Shown piece by piece: positions 45,195-56,062 of a stretch of DNA of 64,000 bases. The DNA comes from Notamacropus eugenii (taxonomy: Eukaryota; Chordata; Mammalia; Diprotodontia; Macropodidae), in assembly GCF_028372415.1 (NCBI RefSeq), contig NC_092874.1, positions 335,996,651 through 336,060,650 of the forward strand, read 5' to 3'. The translations under genes and the position numbers were made by a program. The notes under the pieces are model-generated. The model was not told where the DNA came from and made no database searches. It saw only the letters and a list, made by a program, of their open reading frames with translations. Each line of letters begins with the position of its first letter. Position 1 is the stretch's first letter.

Positions 45195-45395
45195 TATAAC
45201 CGTGCATGTCTCAGACAGTTACTACATGTGACTTTGGGCAAGTACTTTAACCTCTCTCAGCCTCAGTTTCCTCATCTGTAAAAATGAGGGTAACAATAGC
45301 ATAGATTTGCTCATAGATTTGTTGTGGGCTCAAATATGATAATATACATAGAGTACTTTGTAAACTTTAAAGCACTATGCAGATCTTCTTCTTCT
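45195..45395 (+). mobile_element. MIR-type SINE inside the RTE relic
   Basis: GACTTTGGGCAAGTACTTTA, CAGTTTCCTCATCTGTAAAA, and a tail AGTACTTTGTAAACTTTAAA. It interrupts the RTE copy. Confidence 0.8.
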
Positions 45396-45429
45396 TCTTT
45401 CTCCTCCTCTTCCTCAAAGGAGTCTCACC

Positions 45430-45840
45430 TGACTTATCCACAAAAAAAGTGGATGGACAGATTACAAGATGTATTTGAATGGACAACCTACAGAGCTTGT
45501 CCATCAGTATATCTGGGTTAGGAAGTATATATGGACAGTGAGTTGGGCCCCAAGATGAAGAGGAGGAGAGCTTGGCTAGATTACTCTTGGGAAATTGCAG
45601 AGCTCCTGAAATGATCCCCAAGATTTTCATGAAAGGAGAGGCCTATCTTTTCAATATCATCATTCTACTGTTGCCATGATCTGGCAGTCAAAAATGGAAA
45701 ATATATGTCTTTGAAGAATTAAAATGAAGATAATGGAAATAGGTGTGAACAGGCTACAAGATATAACCAATAAAGTCAGAAGTGAAAGATGTTAATGGGG
45801 AATTATATGATAGGAAGAGAAAATCAGCTGGTCATACGGC
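45430..45840 (+). mobile_element. RTE-type LINE, C-terminal relic
   Basis: Continues the RTE: GACAGTGAGTTGGGCCCCAA then AAGAGGAGGAGAGCTTGGCT, and AGAGAAAATCAGCTGGTCAT (family KRRWAGHVAR-like end). Multiple stops and frame changes. Confidence 0.65.
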
Positions 45841-45884
45841 AAAGTCAAGGGATGCCACATGACAGCCAGAATGTTCTTCTGGTA

Positions 45885-46170
45885 CCATTGTTGTTGCTGT
45901 CTGTCCTTTGTTCTCAAAGAAGACCACCAACATCAGGAAGTTGATATCATGATTTGCAAGTGAATTGGATTTAAGTGAAGGAGGGCTGTGCAAAGTCACC
46001 AGCTTCACTCTCTTCTCTGGAGCCATCAGGATCCACTGGCCAGATGTAGATCAGAATAACTGGAGATGGTCCTGGATGCAGTGGGGCACCTTGGTCTTTT
46101 TAAGCTAAGTCTTTCCCAGGTCTCAGTCTGAGGCAATGCCCATTCAGGGATTAAGGCTAGGAAAGAAAAG
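45885..46170 (+). mobile_element. Marsupial repeat 'A', plus
   Basis: CAAAGAAGACCACCAACATC, TGGATTTAAGTGAAGGAGGG, AACTGGAGATGGTCCTGGAT. Directly follows the RTE 3' part, in the same sense. Confidence 0.8.
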
Positions 46171-46514
46171 AGGCACAGAGTGACTTCTATCATCTCAAAA
46201 AAAATCAATCTGGGAGGAGAATATCCTCAGGGTTTCTGGCCAAAACTGAAACAATGGCTATTTACACTCACTCCAAACCTTCAGAACCCAATGACCAATG
46301 TCATGATGAATTCAGGGAAGCCTCCAGTATGTTAGGTGGAGCCCTTTTGGTGAATTTATGGAAAGACATGGAGTAGTGTCATACAGGATAAGCAGGCAAG
46401 GAAACTTTAAAAATGGGATTACAAATACATTTGAGAATTGAGTATGGGACATTGCCCCTCAATTGTTTCACTATTTCTGCCCAGTTTTAACAATACCCTC
46501 CATTACTACACTTT
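46171..46514. other. Intergenic, no gene seen
   Basis: Unassigned sequence between repeats. Confidence 0.4.
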
Positions 46515-46620
46515 ACAATCAATCAATCTATAAGTCTTTATTAATCACCTATTATGAGTCAGGAATTAAATTAGGCACTTGGGACACAAAGGAAAAAAAT
46601 GAAACAGTTCTTCCCCTATA
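46515..46620 (+). mobile_element. Repeat 'E' 5' unit, plus
   Basis: AGTCTTTATTAATCACCTAT then GGCACTTGGGACACAAAGGA. Confidence 0.6.
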
Positions 46621-46630
46621 GCAACCACCA

Positions 46631-47087
46631 TGTTTATGCAGGTATATTTCCAGGGTAAATTCTCAAAATATAGACTCTCTTTCTCAAAGAAGAAACCAAG
46701 ATATTTATTCAGATACCAGAAAGTCAAATCCACCATGGTAAACAGTGAAGTTTGTACACATTACCAATGAACTTAAAACATGGTCATCCCCAAGCCTTCC
46801 CTCCATCAGGCCTCTCCACAAACAAGCTCCCTTAGGCAAAATCACTCCCTTTCCCATTCCTGCTAGCTGTTCTGCTCTGCTTGCTCTCTCTCTGAGCTTC
46901 ATCTTGCTCTCTCTCTGAGCTTCATCTTGCTCTCTCTTCCTGCTGTACCCTTCCTACTCACCCATTCAGCAAGTTCTTCCCACTATGGGCTCCATGTCAC
47001 TCAGGTTGTGGGATGGGCCAGAGCTCAAAGCAGGTCACATGGGCCTATTAAGGGGCAGGGAAGATCTTCAAAGTCCTTTACCATTAT
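46631..47087 (-). mobile_element. Solo ERV LTR, minus, related to 54.96-55.43 kb
   Basis: On the minus strand it follows the same order as the 477-bp LTR at 54958-55434. Shared blocks on the plus strand are ATACCAGAAAGTCAAATCCA, CAGGTCACATGGGCCTATTA, GGGAAGATCTTC and TTTACCATTA. A minus AATAAA lies near 46700. No exact target duplication was found at the edges I chose, so the ends are approximate. Confidence 0.7.
46882..46927. repeat. 23-bp tandem duplication in the LTR
   Basis: Two exact copies of a 23-bp unit (46882-46904 and 46905-46927), each with CTCTGAGCTTCATCT at its end. The related LTR at 55 kb does not show it. Confidence 0.95.
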
Positions 47088-47107
47088 ATCCCTTCAAGAA
47101 GTCTCCA

Positions 47108-47440
47108 TACTACTAGGTTGTCCTTCATCTTCAAAGAGGACCAAAGAGGACCATCATAAAGTGAAATTTCAGTGTGTCCGACTGTGGCTGATCAGACCAA
47201 TATGGGCTCAGAATGCTCTGCCACAGTTTGGGCACAGATAGTCTGTGTGAATATTTGGGGTGGATATCCCAGATTTGCACATCCTTCATTTACTTTGTGC
47301 TATCTCAATTCTGCTCTGCTCATAGAGCACAGCACCCTTTCTGATGTGGGCATGCCATGCTGAGCAATCCTGTGCCAGTGTCCCCCATGTTGCACAGTCA
47401 AATCCAAAGTTCTTGAGACAACATGTACACATATAAGCAT
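47108..47440 (+). mobile_element. Marsupial repeat related to family 'A', plus
   Basis: GTTGTCCTTCATCTTCAAAG then GAGGACCAAAGAGGACCATC, followed by a different body (CGACTGTGGCTGATCAGACC, TTTGGGGTGGATATCCCAGA). The open frames of 63-104 codons here are repeat-derived. Confidence 0.6.
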
Positions 47441-48049
47441 ATACAAAATATATATGTATGTAAGATCTGGATAAAGGAAAGTTGCTAATGGCTGGGAAAG
47501 GCTTCTTGGAGAAGATAGCATTCAGGCTGAGCTTTGAAAGGAACTAGGGATTGTAAGAGATGGATCTGATGAGGAAGCACATTCCAGTCATGGGGCCAGC
47601 ATAAGCAAAGGCTTGGTGATGGCATGCCAAGTATGAAGACCAGTTAGAAAGCTAGTTTGGCTGGATTGTAGAATGAGTGAAGGAGAGTGATGCATAATAA
47701 GACTGAAAAGAGAGGTTGGAGTCCAGTTTTGAAAAGTCTTAAATACCACAGAGAGGAGTTTTTGCATTTTAACTAGAGTTCCATTGTATCTGAGTGTGAA
47801 TTTGTATACTAAGACCTGTGCTTTGTGGAGGATGGATTGGAGAGTGGGGGGAAACATGAGGCAGAAAGATCATTTAGGTGGTTATTAACAATGAGTCCAA
47901 GTAGGAGGTTACAGGCCCCAGAACTAGAGTGATGGCTGTATGAGAGAAGAGAAGGGCATAATTATAAGAAAATATCACAGAGGTAGAATTGATGAGATTT
48001 GAAAACTTACTGGATATGGAGAGTGAGTGAGAAACAGTATGTTATAATG

Positions 48050-48249
48050 CAGTGGTTTCTAACATTTTTTGTTCTTGAACCCTTTTCTGTAACAAAGAAT
48101 GTACTGAGAACCCCAAAGGTAATTTAATACCATTCTGTAGTTATTAGCTACTTGAGGTGCCATTAAAGAATTTTTAATTTTTAATGTTCCCCTTGGATCA
48201 TCATGGCAAACCCCCAAAGGATTCACAGACCACTAGATGGGAACCACTG
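48050..48249. mobile_element. hAT-type MITE, 200 bp
   Basis: Left end CAGTGGTTTCTAACATTTTT. The right end, read inverted, is CAGTGGTTCCCATCTAGTGG. The flanking 8-mers TTATAATG and GTATAAAT match at 5 of 8 positions, as a decayed 8-bp hAT duplication would. Confidence 0.8.
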
Positions 48250-48259
48250 GTATAAATTT

Positions 48260-48430
48260 AGAGTCAGAAATACTTGGGCTCAAAGACTGCCTTTGAGGTT
48301 TATCAGTTGTGTGACACTGGGCAGGTCACTCAGTTTCCTTACTTGTCTGCCTCAGTTTCCTCTCCAGTAAAATGAAGAGGTTAGACTCAGTAGTCTCTAA
48401 AATCCCTTCCAGCTCTAAAATCTATGATCT
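48260..48430 (+). mobile_element. MIR-like SINE, plus
   Basis: TAGAGTCAGAAATACTTGGG, GTGACACTGGGCAGGTCACT, and GTAAAATGAAGAGGTTAGAC. Confidence 0.75.
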
Positions 48431-48564
48431 TATGATTTGTGGCTATGAGGTTGTGAACCTGAGTGACTGGAAGAGTGGTAGTAACCTGTTTGGAGAAAAG
48501 ATGGGTTTGTGGGGAAAGATAATGAGTTCTTTCCTGGACCTGTTCAGTTTGAGGTGCCCTAGAA

Positions 48565-48720
48565 CAGGTCTGCACAGCACATGGTCCACAGATCAAGCCA
48601 AAGGATTTCGTGTGGTTGTCACATGATCCCGGCAAGATGGTTGATTGCCATGGGTCATGTGACAACTGCCTGAAACCCTTTAGTGGACTTCATATTGTGC
48701 AGGTACATTCACTTTGAGAC
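48565..48720. mobile_element. Possible hAT fragment
   Basis: CAGGTCTGCACAGCACATGG then CAGATCAAGCC and TTTCGTGTGGTTGTCACATG resemble a Charlie-like hAT end. The second end was not found. Confidence 0.35.
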
Positions 48721-48960
48721 ATCTAGAAGTCATCTGGTGATATGGTTGGAGAATGTCTTAAGTGTCCCCAAGAGTCAGAGGCTTAATTCTTGTTTGCTTC
48801 TGTTTGTGTAACTATTCTGTCAAAAGTTCATCTGTGACAGAAAGGGACTGGGGATACGTTGGGGAATTTCTTACCTTTTTGGCTTTTTGCCACTTCTCAG
48901 TAAATTTAGGAACATCTGGGAACAGTATGTTGTCCCCAGTTTCCCTTCTGTGAATGTTGT

Positions 48961-48995
48961 ACACGCACACACACACCCACACACACACACACACA
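48961..48995. repeat. (AC)n microsatellite
   Basis: Imperfect AC dinucleotide run. Confidence 0.9.
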
Positions 48996-49179
48996 GAGTT
49001 TTAAAAAACTAACAAAGGAAAAGCTCTATTGACAGGTCAAAAAAAATCAATCATTACAGGGCTTGTAGAAAACAACAGCATTTTGACCAGTGAGCAGCAT
49101 TCTTCCCTGGAGAACTGTGGCTCTTTAGTCTTGCATTTAAGGTCATGTACTAGATAGGCTTGTACTAGCAGGGACGTGC

Positions 49180-49475
49180 CTTGTCATGTCATCTCTCTTG
49201 TCCTTTCCCCTTCCTGACTTCCCTGGATTCCTTCAAGTATCACCTAAAATCTTACCTTCTGCAAGAAGACTTTCCCAGTCTTAATGCTCATACCTTCCCT
49301 GTGTGTTTTTCTCCAATTTATCCTGTATCCTTGTTTACACATGGTTTGCATGTAGTCTTTCCCATTAGATTATAAGTTCCTTGAGGACAGGGACTGTTTC
49401 TGCCTTTCTTTATATCTCTAACACTTAGCAAATACTTGGCACATAGATACTTACAAAATGTTTGTTGACCTGATT
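49180..49475 (+). mobile_element. L2 LINE 3' end
   Basis: TCAAGTATCACCTAAAATCT, TTAGATTATAAGTTCCTTGA, GGACAGGGACTGTTTCTGCC, AATACTTGGCACATAGATAC and TGTTTGTTGA form the complete L2 3' signature. Confidence 0.85.
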
Positions 49476-49605
49476 CTGAGCAGTAGGCATCCTTGACTTG
49501 TTCTATGACAGCAGTGTAGCCCTGAAGACATCATAAAAGCACTTTTCTGTAACAATCCTTATCCCAGTAGGGCATGCTTAACGGCTTTTCTTTCTTGGCA
49601 GATGA

Positions 49606-50323
49606 CAATTCTTCCAAAATTTCATCTCAAATTCAGTGACACATCTTTATTCTGTACGAGTGAAGGACACATTTATTCTTCCTCCCTGGAAACAAGTAAC
49701 TAAAATCGGATGTCCTCTTTCCCCAAGACAGTGTGTGATTCTCCTGAGTAAATTCCCCTTACAGGGCTAGGAGATTTTAAAAGTGTTCCAGTTTCTCCAC
49801 AATCGTTTTGGAACAGTCTTTGAATCTCCCTTGGAGTATCTGGGCAAGATGATTCAAATCACCTTCATTCCTACTCACTCCCTAAGGCAGGAGCTATGCA
49901 GGGAAAACACGCACTCCTCCAAAGATACCTCGCCAGAGACTTTGAAGACAAAAAGTTCTGGCTACATTTGTTTCAGAGGGAAACAAGATGAATTTGATGG
50001 AATCCCTTTTAAGTCAAGTTTTATTCATGAGTTACTCAGCAAAGATATTTTTTATTCCTTGATTCCTGGAACCCCAACTGTATTAGGCCATAGCAGCAAA
50101 ATGAATTATGTTTCTACTGGACCAGGAATTAGAATACAGTCATTAGAAGACCACTTAGTACTCTCACAGAAGCCCACTGAATCCCAAGGATTTTCTCAAC
50201 TAAGACTACGTAGGCCAGAAAGTTACAATAATGTTATTGACATGAAAAGAAGCAAATCTATTTTTCATTTGTACCTTGTATTTACATTCGAGCAGCAAAA
50301 CAAGGATTTTCTGGGAAATACAG
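49606..50323 (+). pseudogene. Unidentified coding-like segment, about 240 codons, one stop
   Basis: I do not recognise the product. In one frame the sequence is open from 49606 (after a TGA at 49603) to 50412, except for a single TAG at 49768. The peptide begins FFQNFISNSVTHLYSVRV-like, with PPWKQVTKIGCPLSPRQC before the stop and EILKVFQFLHNRFGTVFES after it. Later parts include FDGIPFKSSFIHELLSKDIF, IRIQSLEDHLVLSQKP and LRLRRPESYNNVIDMKRS. Composition is protein-like, not low complexity. A strong donor match CAG|GTAAAG occurs at 50321-50329, just before a SINE begins. An acceptor-like CTTTCTTGGCAG ends at 49601, but the TGA follows it. It may be a decayed exon, a retrocopy or chance; the part after the stop is the longest open frame in the window (50412 end is inside the SINE). 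Confidence 0.35.
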
Positions 50324-50339
50324 GTAAAGTGGGAAGCAA

Positions 50340-50460
50340 CGTAGTATACTGGAGGGTGAGCTGGCCTTTGATTCAGGAAGGCATGGGTTCATATCCTTCC
50401 TCTGACACATAGTGGCTGTATGATCCTGGTCAAGCCACTAAGTGACTCTAATACTGTAAC
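50340..50460 (+). mobile_element. tRNA-derived SINE head, plus
   Basis: CGTAGTATACTGGAGGGTGA then TCAGGAAGGCATGGGTTCAT and GATCCTGGTCAAGCCACTAA. The tail is missing. Confidence 0.7.
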
Positions 50461-51379
50461 AGAGCAGGCTCTAATCTGAATTAGTAGTTTCCCAGACCAA
50501 TGAAATTGCAGCTCCCCACCTCTCTCACAATGGAAAAGTAGGATTTACCAATTATTGTTACTTTGTAGGTGTGATAAGGATAGGGTTATTAATTAGTGTT
50601 GAAAGGATTGACTTGGAATCAATACTAAGACTCTGTTGCAGAGTTCCATAGACTTAGGGAGCTCTCTGGGGACTTACTGTTACCAAGTAAACCAAATCTT
50701 TGAGAGTCTTTGTTCTTTGTTTTGGTGGCTGAAATGGGAAGTCATTCACAGCTGACCTTGTAGAGATTGCACTGGTTTCCTGATGGAGATCTATCTGTAA
50801 GAGACAGGATAAAGCTAAAAGGAAACAAATTTAGATAGATTGAATCTACAGTTTTCCCATCTCCAGAGCCTGCCACAATCCAAGACCAGCATGTCTCAGG
50901 GGCATTTACATCTCACCTTTTGGATATGGCTTCAGGCTTAAGCTACCAGTCTCTTACCACACAACTTACCACACCAACAATTGGTGAAATTTGAGCAGGA
51001 GGTCCAGATAATTGTGACTATGGCAAATACTACTGTCAGTGTGAACAGGTACACTGGAAATGTTGGGATGAGTCAGCTGCTCTGCTAGGTGGGCAGAGGA
51101 CAATGACATCCTTTCCTAGAAGGAGCTTTGGGTTTGGAATCTGAAATAGGGGGCTGATAAGAAAGCAATTGACAGCCAAACTGTGGGGGTGCTAATAAAA
51201 TCACCCAGCAGTAAGACAGTAGGAATCCTTCAGCACCACCCAAGCCTAAGGCATCCTTCCTTGTAAGCCTCTACACTATTCCCAACATTTAGGTGAGATT
51301 ACAGAAGACAGGCAACAGAGGGAAGAGATATCATGGCCTCTTTGGAGTCAATATCTATGGAGCTCTTTCAGTTAAAAAA
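50461..51379. other. Intergenic, no gene seen
   Basis: No repeat family or gene recognised. Confidence 0.4.
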
Positions 51380-51640
51380 GCCAATGTTAACATTTCTATA
51401 GGGCTTACTATGTGCCAAACACTGCCTGAAGCACTTCATTTGATCCTCACAACAAACCCTGAAAGATAGGTGCTATTATTATCCCCTTTTTATAGATGTG
51501 GAAACTGAGGCTGATAGGAGATTAAGTGATTCTCCTAGGATCACAAAACTACTAAGTTTCTGAGACTGAATTTTAACTCAGATCTTCCTGATTCCAGGCC
51601 AAAAGCTCCATCTATCCACTGTGCCACCTAGCCATCCCTC
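51380..51640 (-). mobile_element. MIR/CORE-type SINE, minus
   Basis: TATAGGGCTTACTATGTGCC, TAGATGTGGAAACTGAGGCT, and TCTATCCACTGTGCCACCTA on the plus strand. Confidence 0.85.
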
Positions 51641-54309
51641 TATGCCAGTTATTGTGGGTAGGGTCAAATGGAAACTCTTAGAATTGCCAGAACCAACCCA
51701 TGCAGTTAACACGAAGCAATATTGGGTCCCCATGGGGAGCAAATATATTTCTTCTCTAAGGATGGAGATGAAGGAAGCCAAAGTACTTTGTTAAACTCTA
51801 TCTAACAAAGACCTGGCTCCTGAATAATGCTATTTCACCTAGTTTACTAATGGCTCCATCTACTACAAGAGAGGCACGAGCAACAGGACTTTAGCAGCAT
51901 TAATCTGATAAAGATACACTAGGGAATGAGGATCATTGGCTGGTCTATGTGAGAGCCTTGAGGGAAGGGAAGAGAATATCTTCATCCACATTGATTCCTA
52001 GGCTATGGCCTTGGATTTGGCCAAGTGGTCTGAGGCCTGAAGAGCACAGGACCAGATAATCGAAGCCTTTCCCCTTTGGGATCAGAAACAGTGGAGGGGT
52101 TTTGCTGTTTCTTTCCACTGCATACAGTTGTTCGTGGGGCATTTCAGCACCATCAGATACATCATAGGCTAAACAACCATGTTGGAGCCATCACAAGAAC
52201 AGCAGAAGTGGGGCAAAGGTTGCAATGCCAATATGGGCATTGGAATGGGTGCTGGGCACAGGGCCATATGATTCTCCCCAACTAAGCACAAAGCAGCTAT
52301 TCTTGCTCAACTGATGTCCTTGTGCCTTTTGGAGCATCCATCAAACTCATGTGACTATCACCCTGTCCTTAATTGGCCAAATGGTGTTCTCCCATCTCAG
52401 GGCAAGAGGTCTATTCCTGCTAACCAACAGCTGCTTTATTATACTTCCATCTGCCCAGGCCAGGTGTCCAATCTCCTTAATCCATATCTGACAAATTAAG
52501 TAAAGGAAAGCTCTTTGCACTCTAGCGATTTCTGGGACACAGTCTCTGGGAAGATTTCCCTGATCAATATGAACTATTTTTAGACATGGTTCTGGCTGAC
52601 TCTCTCTGGTCCTCTTTCTCAAGCACACAGTCATTTTGGCCTAAAGTACTTTGCTCACTTAGAGGGCTCAGTATTCCCTATAGAAATAGCCCACATCCTT
52701 CTCAGTTGGCAAGCTTCCCTTCCTCTTGGAAGGAACAGCTCCTTCCCAGACAGGGCTTGAGGACCAAAGTGTGAAATTGACTGGAGGGATCTTGCTTTCT
52801 AATAACATGGAGGAAGTGAAACTTTTGCTCTATATCCACAGTGAAAGTGATTTACTTGGAAGAAAGGGGAGCCTCTAGCTGATTCAGTGGTAATTCTGAG
52901 TCTCTCAATGGGGGTGAGGAAAAGTCTTTATTTAGCCCATGTGGAAGAAGGGCACCCCTTCCAAAGAAACCTGCAAGGGCACAAAGATTTTGTATTATTC
53001 TACTTATGTGGCTCTCAGGGAGAAAGCTTTTATTGGGTGAGCCAGGGAACACTGAGTGGGTGGTGGTAGTGGGAGAGCCTTGGTATTATTCACTTAGATC
53101 CTGGGTCAAGTTGCATGCAAGAGGTCACTTTACTACAGATGACCCTGATACATGCTAAAGAATCATACACTGTTCCAGAAATCAATAGAAATCCACCACG
53201 GCCCTGATGTTCCTGGTGGTGTTCCTACTCACTGTGATCACCTCGGATCATGAGAAGAGTCTGGGACTTCTGAAAGTATCATCATCTGTGCCCTATCCCT
53301 GACTTTTCTGCTGCTGCTTCAGCCCATTGTCACCAACTTGCATTCAGCGATTCATTGTAGACTCCAAAGATGTGGCAATCCCCACCACACAAATTAGAAG
53401 ATCATTAAAATTTAAGCCTTGATCCTTCTGAGAAATCTAGGATTTCTGGCTTTTGTTTTACCCCACAACTAAAAACCAAATGTTTTATTTGCTCTTTTTT
53501 TCTGTATGGTGACTTTTGGCAGCATTTGGGGGATGGTAAGAGAGAATTAAGGGAGGTGGAAGGAAGGGGATAATGTCTATACTTTTTCCTTTTTTTTTTC
53601 TCTTAGTACTGCTTATGCCAGGAAGATTGTCCAGTAAAAGCCCTGGAAGATCTGGAGATCCTTAGGACTTTGCCACCATGCAACAGGACATGGTATATGG
53701 CAGTGTTGTGGTTTCGTGGTGTACTGTGGCAGCACCTGGTCAAGATGGATGGTTAGGTCCTGTCTTGGGCTAAAAGGATGATGTGATTGTGATTGAGTAC
53801 AAGAACACACCTGTTCAACTATGTGAACTGGATGTGGGAGAGGCGTGACTAACTAGGGATAGTGGCTGTATTGAACCTGGGGGCCTATGGTATGGTTAAA
53901 GCCAAATTGTATTGTTAAAACAGGATATGCCTACTGTTCAGTGGGGTTCATAAGGAAGTTAGAATATTGGACCTAGGGGCAGCTTTGGATTTCATGAGTA
54001 GGACCATTATCTGTCACGGATTCTCTCCCCCTCTCCCCAACATAAGTTAGGAAAAAGGGGAATAAACAGTCCCAGACTGACCTAGAGATGAGGCAAGGCT
54101 CAAGTTTTGCCTCCTTTGATGAAACTTACTGGTAACTCCCTGGCTATGTTGATGTGACTCCCTGGTAGTTCCTACCCAGGTTGGGTCTGGTCCCTCCAGC
54201 TGGGTGGATAACTGAAAACCACAGAGTCATCACACCCTGCCCCGCTGACCTGGCTAAGTTTCCAACTGGAGATAAGGGAGCTCTATCTCTGGGAGCTAAG
54301 AGAGGGGTA
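51641..54309. other. Intergenic, 2.7 kb, no gene recognised
   Basis: Many overlapping frames of 60-95 codons on both strands have no family signature. At 53206 a 31-codon frame opens with a signal-peptide-like MFLVVFLLTVITSD, but it is too short to call. A TGTCACGG at 54014 could start an LTR, but no matching end was found. The GC content is somewhat higher than the flanks, so an old ERV interior is possible. Confidence 0.35.
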
Positions 54310-54355
54310 CGTGTTCATCTTTTGTTCTCAAAGAGGACCAATGACATCACCTGTC
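54310..54355 (+). mobile_element. Repeat 'A' tag
   Basis: GTTCTCAAAGAGGACCAATG then ACATCACCTGTCTTGACTTG. Confidence 0.55.
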
Positions 54356-54379
54356 TTGACTTGCCCATGGCCTTTTCTC

Positions 54380-55965
54380 AATCCTCATTCTCCTTGACTT
54401 CTCTGCAGTCTTGGACACTGTTGATCACTCTCTCCTACTTGATACTCCCTTCTCTCAAGGTTTTTGGGACACCATTCCCTCCTGGTTCTTGTCCTGCCTA
54501 TCTGACCATTCCTGTCTCCTTTGCTGAATCCTCTTCCAGGTCATGCCCTCTAACCATAGATGTCCTTTAGGGTTTGGTCCAGGGCACTCTTCTTCCTCCA
54601 TATTACTTTACTTGGTGCTTTCATCAGATCCCACAAATTTAATTACTATTTCCATGCTGATGATTCTCAAGTCTATCTATCCCACTCTAAACTCTCTGAA
54701 GAATTGCAGTTTTACATTTCCAACTATCTTTCTAGATGTTTCAAACAAACTGAATGTCCAGTAGACATCTTAAACTCAACTCATCCAAAATGAAACTCAT
54801 TATCTTTCCCCCAAAGCCTCCCCACCTCCTACCTTCCCTACTATTCTAAAGGGCAACACCATCATCCCAGTCCTTCAGTGTCATAACCTATGAGTCATCC
54901 TGGATTTCTCACTAGCTCTTTGCTCTTCCCTCTCCCCCCATCTAATCTGTTGCCAAGTGTAGCACCAATGAGATATTCACAGTGCCCATGGCCATTAATA
55001 TTGTGGTGCAATTCTATATCATGAAATACCACAGATCCTCCACATGGAAGACAGAACTGAAACATTTATTTGGACACCAGAAAGCCAAATCCATCCTAGT
55101 AACAAAGACATGTATACACAATAATAATGCAGAAAACAACACCATCCCTAAGACTTCCCCTGCTAGGCTTTGCACAAACCATCTCCATTAAACAAATCAC
55201 AAAAAGGCTTCCCTTAAACAAAACACCCTTTTCTCACTCACAGCCAGCATCCTTCAATTCTGACTTCTCTTCCCCTCAGCTGTGCTCTAGCCGTGCACCT
55301 CTTCCTGTTCCACCTGTTCAGCAAACTCCCCCTCCCCCCAGGCTCCATGTGAATCAGAGTTCCATGTGAACCAGGCAGGTCACATGAGCCTATTAATGAA
55401 TGGGGAAGATCTTCCCATTTAAATTACCATTACACCAAGACCTGTTGATTTCACCTTTGCAATATCTCTCCAATATGCCTCTTTCTCTCCACTGGCACTA
55501 CCAGCACTGTAGTGTAGGTCCTCATCATCTCACACCTGGATTATTGCAATAGTCTGCTGGTGGGTCTATCTACCTCATTTCTTCCCACTTCAATCCAACC
55601 TCCATTCAGTTACTAAAGTGATTTTCCAAAAGCAAAATTCTGATATTGTCACTGTCCCCTCCCCCCCAATTCAGTAAATGGCAATGTCTCCCTATAGGAT
55701 TTGATCCTATAGGATCAAATACAAAATGATCTGGGTGGCATTCACACCCCTTCATTACCAACCCTCTCCTACTTTTCCAGTCTTCTTATATCTTACTCTT
55801 CAATGTGAATTCTTAGATACAATGACACTGAGCTCCTGGCTATTCTGTGAACAAAGAAGACGCTCAATTTCTTGATTTCAGGCATTCATTTTGGCCTTTC
55901 TCCCAGCACTTAGCATAGCTTCTGGAACATAGAAGGCACTTAATAAATGTTTATTTATTGATTGA
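54380..55965 (+). mobile_element. L2/CR1-type LINE, RT part and 3' end, split by a solo LTR
   Basis: In broken frames: VLDTVDHSLLLDTPF-like at 54412-54455, FHADDSQVYLSHSKL at 54650-54694 (family YADD; Tyr is His here), then a HNLxVILDFSLALCS-like block near 54885-54920. After the LTR (54958-55434) it resumes at 55440 and runs to the L2 3' end (GGAACATAGAAGGCACTTAA, TAAATGTTTATTTATTGATT at about 55923-55965). The open frames of 73-129 codons in it are pieces of the LINE. Confidence 0.8.
54958..55434 (-). mobile_element. Solo ERV LTR, 477 bp, perfect 5-bp TSD, minus
   Basis: Plus strand starts TGTAGCACCAATGAGA and ends ACCATTACA. CCAAG flanks both sides exactly (54953-54957 and 55435-55439). 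Read on the minus strand it runs TGTAATGG...GCTACA, with an AATAAA near 55064. A 5-bp duplication fits class III/ERVL-type or MaLR-like LTRs. No interior is left. Confidence 0.9.
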
Positions 55966-56062
55966 GGAAGTGGTATGTCAACAATTTAAGGAGAATGGGA
56001 AGGGCATTCCAGGTATAAGAAAGAGTGTGAGCAAAAGTTCAAAAATAAGGACATATGGTTTT

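Larger units (their letters stand above)
47480..48555 (+). mobile_element. Ancient mammalian repeat 'E', split by a hAT MITE and a SINE
   Basis: CTTCTTGGAGAAGATAGCAT, CACATTCCAGTCATGGGGCC, GTGCTTTGTGGAGGATGGAT, then after the two insertions GTGAACCTGAGTGACTGGAA and GTTCAGTTTGAGGTGCC. The order matches the 18.1 and 33.0 kb copies. Confidence 0.65.

Noticed and set aside
53206..53301. A short frame with a signal-peptide-like start (MFLVVFLLTVITSD)
   Set aside because: Only 31 codons before a stop, with no splice donor or homologous domain that I can see.
54182..54570. A 129-codon plus frame
   Set aside because: Its second half is L2/CR1 reverse-transcriptase sequence and its first half has no motif; the join is accidental.
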